From: Rhabdothermincola sp037478855 | GTDB taxonomy: Bacteria > Actinomycetota > Acidimicrobiia > Acidimicrobiales > Acidimicrobilacustridaceae | Reading direction: 5' to 3' | NCBI GenBank assembly: GCA_037478855.1 | Contig: JBBFLY010000039.1 | Span: 1-28,310, forward strand | DNA length: 28,310 nucleotides | In this document: in pieces, positions 15,895-22,864 of the stretch | Numbering within the stretch: position 1 is the first letter of the stretch | Layout: the number at the start of each line of letters is the position of its first letter | Position numbers and translations under genes: made by a program | The notes under the pieces: generated by a model | What the model was told of the DNA's origin: nothing | The model's input: the letters and a program-made list of their open reading frames with translations, nothing else | Database searches by the model: none

Positions 15895-16932
15895 ATGAGC
15901 ACCGTCGTGTACACCGACGGCGCGTGCAGTGGGAACCCCGGCCCCGGCGGGTGGGCGTGGGCGGTGCCCGGCGGCGCCTTCGCTTCCGGTGCCGAGGCGA
16001 GGACCACCAACCAGCGCATGGAGATCACCGCCGCGCTCGAGGCGGTGCGGGCCAATCCCGGCCGGCTGGAGGTGGTCAGCGACTCCACCTATGTCGTGAA
16101 CTGCTTCCGTGACCGCTGGTGGGAGGGGTGGCTCGAGCGGGGATGGGTGAACAGCCAGCGCAAGCCGGTGGCCAACCGCGACCTCTGGGAGCCCTTGGTC
16201 GAGCTGGTGCGCGCACGCGGTGATGTCACCTTCCGCTGGGTCAAGGGACACGGCGGCGACCCGATGAACGAGCTCGTCGACCGGCTCGCGGTGGAGGCTG
16301 CGCTCGAGCAGCGGGGGCGGTCCGGCACACAGCCACCCGCCGACCTCGGATGGGTCGAGCCGTCCCGGGAGCCTCAGGGTGCGGCGCTGCGGGAGGCGAT
16401 CGTCGAGGCGCCCCTGCCTGGACACCCGCTGGTGGTGCTCGGGCACCGGCCAGCGCAGCTCGGGGGCTCGCAGGACAGCCCCGTCGCCGCTGAGGTGCGC
16501 CGGCAGCTCGAGGAGCTCGTCCGGGCGCGGCACGAGCGGTTTCCGGACCTGGTGGTGGTGACCGGGTTGCGACTCGGCGCGGAGACCCTCGGCGCGCAGG
16601 CCGCGAAGGCTGCTGGCGTGCCGTACATCGCCGTGCTGCCGTATCCGCATCCGGAGAAGGTCTGGTCCGATGAGGACCAGCACCGGTTTCGGGACCTGCT
16701 CGACGACGCCATCGACGTCATCACCCTCGAACCCGGCGAGCCGCGATCGACGAAGCAGGCCTCCGCCGCCCTGGCCCGCCGGGACGCGTGGCTCGCCCGT
16801 CACGCGGCGGAAGCGGTGCTGGTCTGGGATCGTCGCGACGAACGTCTCGCCCGCCTGCACCGCACGTTGATCGACCACCTAGGCGAGGACGTCTGGGTCC
16901 TCGAACCGCCGACGGGGGATGCGGTGGGGTGA
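15895..16932 (+). CDS. Ribonuclease HI fused to a SLOG/YpsA-like domain
   Basis: The N-terminal half (residues 1-140) is ribonuclease HI, which cuts RNA in RNA-DNA hybrids: catalytic Asp8 in YTDGACSGNPGPGG, Glu43 in MEITAALEA, Asp63 in VVSDSTYVV and Asp129 in NELVDRLA, plus RWVKGHGG. After a linker, residues 178-337 resemble the YpsA/DUF1273 branch of the SLOG nucleotide-binding superfamily: VVLGHRPAQLGG, VVTGLRLGAETLGAQAAKAAGVPYIAVLPYP, and the late RRDAWLARHAAEAVLVWD segment. The ATG at 15895 begins at the RNase H N-terminus. Its stop overlaps the hyuA start (TGATG). A seven-codon ORF at 15875-15898 overlaps its start. The joint function is unknown. Confidence 0.85.
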   Translation: MSTVVYTDGACSGNPGPGGWAWAVPGGAFASGAEARTTNQRMEITAALEAVRANPGRLEVVSDSTYVVNCFRDRWWEGWLERGWVNSQRKPVANRDLWEPLVELVRARGDVTFRWVKGHGGDPMNELVDRLAVEAALEQRGRSGTQPPADLGWVEPSREPQGAALREAIVEAPLPGHPLVVLGHRPAQLGGSQDSPVAAEVRRQLEELVRARHERFPDLVVVTGLRLGAETLGAQAAKAAGVPYIAVLPYPHPEKVWSDEDQHRFRDLLDDAIDVITLEPGEPRSTKQASAALARRDAWLARHAAEAVLVWDRRDERLARLHRTLIDHLGEDVWVLEPPTGDAVG

Positions 16933-18734
16933 TGCGCATCGGCAGTGACACCGGGGGCACCTTCACCGACCTGGTCACCGACGACGGTCGGGTGCTGAAG
17001 GTGCCCTCCACACCTGACGATCCTGGTCGTGCTGTACGGGAAGGCATCGCTGCTCTCGGCGCCGGCGGGGTCACTGTGCTGGCCCACGGCACCACCGTCG
17101 CCACCAACGCCCTGCTCGAGCGCAAGGGTGCGGTGGTCGCGCTGGTCACCACCGAAGGGCTCGCGGACGTGATCGAGATCGCGCGACAGGACCGACCGTC
17201 GCTGTACGACCCGACAGTCGACCGCCCGGAGCCGCTGGTGCCCCGCCATCTGCGCTTCGAGGTGCGTGAACGCCTCGGCGCGCACGGGGAGGTCCTCGTG
17301 CCGCTCGATCCGTCCTCGCTGCCGTCGGACGCGCAGCTCGCCGGTGTGGAGGCGATCGCGGTCTGTCTCCTCCACGCTGATCTGCAGCCCGCCCACGAGC
17401 GCGAGGTGGCCCGGCTTCTCGTGGACCGGGGCTTCGACGTGACCTGCTCGCACGAGATCAGCCCCGAGTTCCGAGAGTACGAGCGCACGGTGACCACGGT
17501 GGCGAACGCCTACCTGCGTCCCGCGTGCCGTCGGTACCTGCGTGGGCTGCTCGATGCGGCCGGTCGCGTGCTGGTGATGACGTCCGCCGGTGGTCTCGTC
17601 CCCGCCGAGCAGGCCGCGGAGCGTCCGGCCTCGCTGCTGCTTTCCGGGCCAGCGGGAGGGGTGGCTGCGGGTGCTGCGGTGGCGGTGGCGAACGGGTTCC
17701 CGGACGCTGTCACCTTCGACATGGGCGGCACGAGCACTGACGTGTGCCTGGTGCGCGGTGGTCGCCCCGAGCCGGCCGCGGAACGAGAGGTGGCGGGCCT
17801 GCCGGTGCGGTTGCCGTCGCTCGACGTCCACACCATCGGCGCGGGCGGCGGCTCGATCGCCCGGATCGATGCCGGGGGTGCGCTGGTCGTCGGTCCCCAG
17901 AGCGCCGGTGCCCTGCCCGGCCCGGCCTGCTACGGGCGTGGTGGCACCGAACCGACGGTCACCGACGCCAACTTGGTCGCCGGTCGCATCCCGCTCGACG
18001 CTCCCTTCCCCGGGCTCGGGACGCTCGAGGTCGATCTGGCCCGGCGCGCGCTCGACCGCGCGGGCGTCGATGCGGACGGAGTGTTGGCGGTGGTGAACGC
18101 CAACATGGTCCAGGCGTTGCGGAAGGTGTCCGTGGAGCGCGGCGTCGATCCCCGGGGGCTGGCGCTGGTGGCCTTCGGTGGCGCGGGGCCCCTGCACGCC
18201 TGTGACCTGGCGGACGCGCTCGGGATGCGGTGCGTGATCGTGCCGGCCCGCGCGGGCGTGCTCTCGGCAGCGGGCATCCTCTGCGCGCCCGAGCAACGTG
18301 ACCTGGTGCGCTCGTGGCCGACCCCGACCGATCATGAGGGTCTGGCGGCGGCTCGGGAGGCGCTCGCCGCGGCGGCGTGCGCCGCGTTAGGGGGCGGCGA
18401 CGGCGACGTCGAGGTGGAGACCTGGCTCGACTGCCGCTACGAGGGGCAGAGCCACGAGCTGCGGGTGGCTTCCGTAGAGAGCTTCCACGACGAACACCGG
18501 CGCCACAACGGCTACGACCGGCCGGGGCATCCGGTGGAGGTCATCGCGGCGCGCGCCACGGCCCGCCGGCAGCCGCCCGTCACGCTCGCCGATCTGCCGC
18601 CGGTCGAGCGCGCCCGTGTCACCGGGCCGGTGGTGGTCGCGGAGCCGGACTGCACCATCTGGGTGCCGGCGGGCTGGCGGGCCGAACCGGGCGAGGTGGG
18701 CGCGCTGGTGCTGCGCCGGGTGGGGGACCGGTGA
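16932..18734 (+). CDS. Hydantoinase/oxoprolinase subunit A
   Basis: A 600-residue ATP-dependent amidohydrolase subunit of the HyuA/OplA family, which opens cyclic amides such as hydantoins or 5-oxoproline together with subunit B. The actin-like ATPase motifs are visible: GSDTGGTFTDLV at the N-terminus, HGTTVATNALLERKGA, LLLSGPAGGVAAG, FDMGGTSTDVCLVRGG and FGGAGPLHACDLADALGM. It is somewhat short for the family because of a compact C-terminal domain. The start overlaps the ribonuclease gene and the stop overlaps hyuB (GTGA). The substrate is unknown; caprolactam-, hydantoin- or acetophenone-type activities all occur in this family. Confidence 0.9.
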   Translation: MRIGSDTGGTFTDLVTDDGRVLKVPSTPDDPGRAVREGIAALGAGGVTVLAHGTTVATNALLERKGAVVALVTTEGLADVIEIARQDRPSLYDPTVDRPEPLVPRHLRFEVRERLGAHGEVLVPLDPSSLPSDAQLAGVEAIAVCLLHADLQPAHEREVARLLVDRGFDVTCSHEISPEFREYERTVTTVANAYLRPACRRYLRGLLDAAGRVLVMTSAGGLVPAEQAAERPASLLLSGPAGGVAAGAAVAVANGFPDAVTFDMGGTSTDVCLVRGGRPEPAAEREVAGLPVRLPSLDVHTIGAGGGSIARIDAGGALVVGPQSAGALPGPACYGRGGTEPTVTDANLVAGRIPLDAPFPGLGTLEVDLARRALDRAGVDADGVLAVVNANMVQALRKVSVERGVDPRGLALVAFGGAGPLHACDLADALGMRCVIVPARAGVLSAAGILCAPEQRDLVRSWPTPTDHEGLAAAREALAAAACAALGGGDGDVEVETWLDCRYEGQSHELRVASVESFHDEHRRHNGYDRPGHPVEVIAARATARRQPPVTLADLPPVERARVTGPVVVAEPDCTIWVPAGWRAEPGEVGALVLRRVGDR

Positions 18735-20347
18735 GTCTCGACCCGGCCGCGCTGCAGATCCTGGTCTCCCGGCTCACCGGGGTGGCGGAGGAGATGGGCG
18801 CGGTGCTCCAGCGGGCCGCGTTCAGCCCGAACATCAAGGAGCGCGCCGATTGCTCCGCCGCGCTGTTCACCGCCGACGGCGCGCTGCTCGTGCAGGCCGA
18901 GCACATCCCCGTCCACCTCGGCTCGATGCCGGCATCGGTCCGGGCCGCCATCGACCGCTTCGGGTCGTCGCTCGCGCCCGGCGATCAGGTCATCCTCAAC
19001 GATCCGTTCGCCGGCGGAACGCACCTCAACGACATCACGCTCGTCGCCCCGTGCTTCGTAGGCGACCGGCTGGTGGGATGGGTAGCCAATCGCGCGCACC
19101 ACGCCGACGTGGGGGGCGCGGCGCCCGGTTCGTTGCCGGCGGACGCGGTCGAGGTGTTCGAGGAGGGGCTGCGCATCCCGCCGGTGAAGCTCACCGACGA
19201 GGTGCGAGCCGTGCTGGTCGCCAACTCGCGCACCCCGGTCGAGCGCGACGGCGATCTGCACGCGCAGATCGGGGCCAACGTGCTCGGCGTCGAGCGGTTG
19301 CGGGTGTACGCGGATGAGCCGCTGCACGAGGTGCTCGACTACGGCGAACGCCGGATGCGCGCCGAGCTGGCCTCGTTGCCCGACGGCTCCTGGCGTTTCG
19401 AGGACGTGGTCGACTCGTTCGGACCCGAGCCGCACCAGCAGGTCGAGACCCGCATCGTGGTGACCATGACCGTCGACGGTGATGAGGTCACCTTCGACTT
19501 CACCGGCACCGACCCCCAGCGTCCCGGCAACGTGAACGCGGTGGAGGCGGTGACGGTCAGCTCGGTCACGTTCGCGCTGCGATCCGCGCTCGACCCCACC
19601 CTGCCGAGCAACGGCGGGGTGCTGCGGCCGGTGCACGTGCACGCGCCCGCGGGCACGATCGTCAATGCCCGCCCGCCGGCTGCGGTCGGCGCGGGCAACG
19701 TCGAGGTCAGCCAGCGGGTGGCCGACGTGTGCCTCGGCGCGCTGGCCCTCGCGCTGCCCGGCCGGGTGGGCGCGGCGTCGCAGGGGACGATGAACAACGT
19801 GCTCATCGGCGGCGCGGGCTGGGTGTACTACGAGACGGTCGCCGGCGGGCAGGGCGGCCGCTCGTTCCGTCGCGGCATGAGCGGTGTGCACACCGCGATG
19901 ACCAACACAGATCAAGTTGACTACCGATCAGCTGAACCCCGCCCCGGCCAGTCGGGAATTCACACCGCGATGACTAACACGCGGAATACCCCCATCGAAG
20001 CACTGGAGCGGGCGTTCCCGTTGCGGGTGCTGCGCTTCCGGCTGCGGCAGGGCAGCGGCGGCGCGGGTTGGTCAGCCGGCGGCGAGGGCATCGAGCGAGA
20101 CCTCCAGGTGCTGGAGGACGCAACGGTGTCGCTCATCACCGAGCGGAGGGTGTCGCAGCCGTGGGGCCTCACCGGCGGCGAGCCGGGGGCGGTGGGGGAG
20201 AACTGGCTGCTGCCCGGCGGCGACGAGGCCCGAGCCGAGCGCCTCCCCGACAAGTGCACGATCCAGCTGAAGGCCGGCGACGTCCTCCGGATGCTGACGC
20301 CCGGTGGTGGCGGTTGGGGCAGACCTACCGGAACGGATTCCAGCTGA
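18731..20347 (+). CDS. Hydantoinase/oxoprolinase subunit B with in-frame insertion
   Basis: A 538-residue subunit B that works with the adjacent subunit A. Features include LQRAAFSPNIKERADCSAAL, LNDPFAGGTHLNDITL, ANRAHHADVGG, FDFTGTDPQRPGNVNA and the glycine-rich end LTPGGGGWG. Between residues about 387 and 417 a HTAMTNT segment occurs twice, 24 residues apart, where the family has it once, showing a 72-bp in-frame insertion. The last residues, GTDSS, extend past the usual glycine-rich end and are encoded by DNA shared with the opposite-strand defence gene. GTG at 18731 overlaps hyuA. Activity may be affected by the insertion. Confidence 0.88.
   Translation: MSLDPAALQILVSRLTGVAEEMGAVLQRAAFSPNIKERADCSAALFTADGALLVQAEHIPVHLGSMPASVRAAIDRFGSSLAPGDQVILNDPFAGGTHLNDITLVAPCFVGDRLVGWVANRAHHADVGGAAPGSLPADAVEVFEEGLRIPPVKLTDEVRAVLVANSRTPVERDGDLHAQIGANVLGVERLRVYADEPLHEVLDYGERRMRAELASLPDGSWRFEDVVDSFGPEPHQQVETRIVVTMTVDGDEVTFDFTGTDPQRPGNVNAVEAVTVSSVTFALRSALDPTLPSNGGVLRPVHVHAPAGTIVNARPPAAVGAGNVEVSQRVADVCLGALALALPGRVGAASQGTMNNVLIGGAGWVYYETVAGGQGGRSFRRGMSGVHTAMTNTDQVDYRSAEPRPGQSGIHTAMTNTRNTPIEALERAFPLRVLRFRLRQGSGGAGWSAGGEGIERDLQVLEDATVSLITERRVSQPWGLTGGEPGAVGENWLLPGGDEARAERLPDKCTIQLKAGDVLRMLTPGGGGWGRPTGTDSS
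19889..19980 (+). repeat. 72-bp duplication-type insertion within hyuB
   Basis: A 20-bp segment at 19889-19908 recurs at 19961-19980 with one mismatch. The 72 bases from one copy to the next are in frame. The intervening DNA and the bases after the second copy use A/T-ending codons (ATT, ACT, AAT, GAA) unlike the rest of the gene, pointing to imported sequence rather than simple slippage. Confidence 0.85.
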
Positions 20348-20822
20348 AGGACACCTCGCTGCGGATGAGCTCGGCCAGCACCGCATCGTGAGCACGCAAT
20401 GGCGCAAGCTTCTCGTGGAAGTCAGCGATGTTCATGCCGGCGTCGTCGGTGCTGGCTGGGGTGCGCCACGCTTCGTTCATGAGACCACCCGCGATCCGAC
20501 GGTGGTCCTCGACGGCTACCACGTACTCGTCGTAGAGGCTCGGAGCCTCGGCTCCAATCCAGATCGAGGCTTCGGTCAACTCGCGCTGGACCTGCATGAT
20601 CTCGGTCGAGATCCTCCGCCGTTCCGCCGCTTGGTCGTTCTCGTCCCGGCGGCGGATCACGTAGGGGTACTCGCGGTAGGCGGCGAGTGCGCCCACGGCT
20701 TTGGCGAGCACTTCACGCTTGCGAAGTCGTCGCTCTGCCGCAGCCGTGAACGCGGGGCTGAGGAGAGCGACAACCACTGCGACAGCTCCAGCGATCAGAG
20801 CCGGGACGTACGCAGGGTTCAC
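20325..20822 (-). CDS. One-transmembrane protein, probable CBASS effector
   Basis: A 165-residue protein with one clear N-terminal membrane helix (about residues 5-26, ALIAGAVAVVVALLSP), a basic stretch (AERRLRKREV) and a mostly helical, charged cytoplasmic part including AEAPSLYDEYVVAVEDHRR. No named domain is recognised; it is not a two-helix SLATT or SAVED protein. The GTG at 20822 overlaps the E2-like gene by GTGA. As third gene of the CD-NTase operon with a membrane anchor, it is the natural effector candidate, killing or halting the infected cell by membrane damage on second-messenger signalling. This role is inferred. Its 3' end overlaps hyuB by 23 bases, tail to tail. Confidence 0.72.
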   Translation of the reverse strand: MNPAYVPALIAGAVAVVVALLSPAFTAAAERRLRKREVLAKAVGALAAYREYPYVIRRRDENDQAAERRRISTEIMQVQRELTEASIWIGAEAPSLYDEYVVAVEDHRRIAGGLMNEAWRTPASTDDAGMNIADFHEKLAPLRAHDAVLAELIRSEVSFSWNPFR

Positions 20823-21244
20823 GCCGCGACCTTCGGGCTGTGCGGCGCTTCGGGGCCCAACCACTCGCCAGTTTCCCGCCAATGTGCTTCGCGGTAGAGG
20901 TGTAGCGCGACATGGTCGATGAGGGCACCCAGTCCGTCCCTGAACACCCACCGGTTCGTCTCGGGGTCGTCCGGATGCCACATGCACAGATGGCCATCCG
21001 GGTATCGGTGCTTCGAATCCGTGGGGCCGTCGACCTCGACGGTGACGAAGGTGGGGGCCTCGGCTCCGAACCTGATCGTCGCTACTCGATCCTCGAAGTG
21101 GCCAAGGACGATCGGGACGGCGTACTCGACGCCGCCGCGGGTGAGACGCCGCCGGAAGGGGAGTCGACGTGCCCGAGCGTTGAACTCGAACCGAGCCCGT
21201 TCGGTGTCGTTGCCGAACCACGGCCCGTGGTAGCGCTTCTTCAT
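20819..21244 (-). CDS. E2-like ubiquitin-conjugating-fold protein (CBASS, stand-alone)
   Basis: A 141-residue protein matching the bacterial E2-like family found in type II CBASS. The diagnostic region is RYPDGHLCMWHPDD (about 81-93), with Cys87, the only cysteine in the protein, at the expected catalytic position, then a helix LGALIDHVALHLYREAHWRETGEWLG ending in PEAPH. There is no adenylating E1 domain and no separate E1 gene nearby, so this is the short form. In type II CBASS such enzymes act on the C-terminal glycine of the CD-NTase. The gene overlaps the CD-NTase (ATGA) and the membrane gene (GTGA), so the three are made together. Confidence 0.78.
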   Translation of the reverse strand: MKKRYHGPWFGNDTERARFEFNARARRLPFRRRLTRGGVEYAVPIVLGHFEDRVATIRFGAEAPTFVTVEVDGPTDSKHRYPDGHLCMWHPDDPETNRWVFRDGLGALIDHVALHLYREAHWRETGEWLGPEAPHSPKVAA

Positions 21245-22233
21245 CCTCCGAACGACCGGGTGGTCTTGACCTGGCTCGCAGCGGCTGCGGTGATCCCGCT
21301 CGCCGTGTAGCGGACCCCTTCGTTGCCGCCTCGGAGGGAGGCGGAAACCGATGCCTTGGACTGTCGGTCTGCTGGCTCCAGGTAGTTCGGGAACGCGGCA
21401 GCGATGAGGTCCTGCACTTCGTCGTCGTCCTCCGACTCGATCGCCTTCGCCAAGGATGCGGCAAGGGAGTTCAGCCGGCTGACCACGATGTCCCGGTCGA
21501 GCAGCAGCTTGATCGGCGGCGACACCTCGGCGGGGTCTGGCGTGAGGCGCTTGGCCAGATCGGTAGCGCCGTGGTCAGCGATCGCATGGAGAGCTTCCGG
21601 CAGTCCCATCCCTGACTCGACGGCAGCGAGTGCGAGCGCCTCGAGGTTGAAGCTGCACAGCCCCGGCTGCGTCGGCTGCTTGTTCCAGGCCTTGGCCAAC
21701 CGAATCGCTCGTGCTCGCGTCACCCGGAGCGACTTCGGCTCGTCCGTGAGCAGCTCGGTGTGTCGCTCGGGATGGGATGCATCCCACGAACCCGAGTTGA
21801 GGTTCGGGATCCACAATCCGGGCGCATCCTTCCGAGTGAGACCGACGATGAGATCGACGCTCGGCCCGTCAGGGAACCTCACCTCGATCGCGCGCTTCGT
21901 CAGCCTGGTCGCGACCTCCCATCCCTCGTCGTTGAGGTCGGCACGAACCTTGCTGCGGACCTGCTCCACGACCTCGCCGGGGCCCTCGTCGTCGCCGTCC
22001 GGTCCGAGCGCAGTCCAGAACCGTCTGTCGAGCACGATCCCGCAGTCGGCATCGGTGTCGTCGTTCGCGGTTCCGTGGGCGATCGACCCTGAGCGATAGG
22101 TGCGGAGGGCTCCGTCGAAGGACCCCGCTGACGTCAAGACAGCGTCGCGGTGCTCACGTGCATCGCTCAGGGTGGAGTCGGCCGGAGCGACTTCGTTTCG
22201 AATCTGGTCGAGCAGGTCGTGGAGCTTCGACAT
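21241..22233 (-). CDS. CBASS CD-NTase (cGAS/DncV-like nucleotidyltransferase)
   Basis: A 330-residue nucleotidyltransferase of the CD-NTase superfamily, which makes cyclic oligonucleotide signals on phage infection. The active-site signature is RSGSIAHGT (Gly49, Ser50) followed by DTDAD with Asp61 and Asp63; the third acidic residue is Asp127 in PSVDLIVGL. A helical C-terminal domain follows, with RLAKAWNK typical of the family. The protein ends in RSFGG: the exposed Gly-Gly is what an E2-type conjugation system needs. The ATG at 22233 has AAGGA about ten bases upstream. It is first gene of a three-gene overlapping operon. The signal made cannot be predicted. Confidence 0.85.
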   Translation of the reverse strand: MSKLHDLLDQIRNEVAPADSTLSDAREHRDAVLTSAGSFDGALRTYRSGSIAHGTANDDTDADCGIVLDRRFWTALGPDGDDEGPGEVVEQVRSKVRADLNDEGWEVATRLTKRAIEVRFPDGPSVDLIVGLTRKDAPGLWIPNLNSGSWDASHPERHTELLTDEPKSLRVTRARAIRLAKAWNKQPTQPGLCSFNLEALALAAVESGMGLPEALHAIADHGATDLAKRLTPDPAEVSPPIKLLLDRDIVVSRLNSLAASLAKAIESEDDDEVQDLIAAAFPNYLEPADRQSKASVSASLRGGNEGVRYTASGITAAAASQVKTTRSFGG

Positions 22234-22410
22234 CTGGAGGGTCCTTCGGGCGGTGATCGAGTTACAGGCGTGTCGTTTGCCTCGGTGCCAGTATGCAGGT
22301 GGGGTGTGACACTCGACCTGGGGGATTCCAGGCCTGGCTCGTATCCTAGCACTTGACGCAGGTATGTCACTTGTGGCACTTATTAAGTCCTGCCCGAGGA
22401 GAATGGACTC
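22234..22410. promoter_or_regulatory. Divergent promoter region of CBASS and the HTH gene
   Basis: This 177-bp gap is more AT-rich than its surroundings. Three CACTT boxes at 22350, 22368 and 22377 are spaced by 18 and 9 bases, all in one orientation, just before the HTH gene. TTGACG at 22353 and TTATTA at 22380 are promoter-like but too far apart for one promoter. The repeated boxes are candidate binding sites of the adjacent HTH protein, which would let it control both directions. Confidence 0.4.
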
Positions 22411-22854
22411 ATGCGAACCTCACCCGTGAACGTCGTTGACCCCTCCGAACTCGCTGCCGACGAGCGCGAGCGCCTCCAGCACGCTGCCGACGATGCGACG
22501 ACCAGCGGCAAGATCGATCTCGATTCGCTGCCTCCCGCCGTGCGGGAGCAGCTCCTGTTCGCGATCGATGCCTACGCACGCGGCGAGTCCGTTGCCGCCG
22601 TCGCGACCGGCAAGCCACTGACCTCCACCGAAGCAGCGAAGCTCCTCGGCGTTTCGCGCACCCATCTCACACGCCTTTGCGAAGAGGGCCGAATCGAGAG
22701 CTTCACCGTCGGCAACGCCCTGCGTATCCCCGCCGACGAGGTCATGCGCATCCTCACCGAGCGTGGACGTGTGAAGACCCAGGCCCGTGAGGCCGCGGCA
22801 ACGGCTGACGATCGTCGCCGCGCTCGCGCTGCCCGGGCTGCAGGACTGCTGTAG
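22411..22854 (+). CDS. Excisionase/antitoxin-type HTH protein
   Basis: A 147-residue DNA-binding protein. The central MerR/excisionase-type helix-turn-helix is LTSTEAAKLLGVSRTHLTRLCEEGRIESF (about 70-98), with the wing VGNALRIPADEV, as in antitoxins paired with PIN-domain toxins. The N-terminal helical region and Arg/Ala-rich tail (RRRARAARAAG) are usual in this group. No toxin follows: the next gene is on the opposite strand, 10 bases away. It is divergent from the CBASS operon, so it may be an orphan antitoxin or a regulator of CBASS. GAGGAGA lies about 7 bases before the ATG. Confidence 0.8.
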   Translation: MRTSPVNVVDPSELAADERERLQHAADDATTSGKIDLDSLPPAVREQLLFAIDAYARGESVAAVATGKPLTSTEAAKLLGVSRTHLTRLCEEGRIESFTVGNALRIPADEVMRILTERGRVKTQAREAAATADDRRRARAARAAGLL

Positions 22855-22864
22855 CGGCGGTCGC

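Noticed and set aside
16800..18335. Minus-strand open frame of 511 codons opposite hyuA
   Set aside because: Its translation is compositionally biased and hyuA carries all the family motifs.
22350..22381. CRISPR-like or origin iterons
   Set aside because: Three 5-bp CACTT boxes are too short and too few for either; operator half-sites are the simpler reading.
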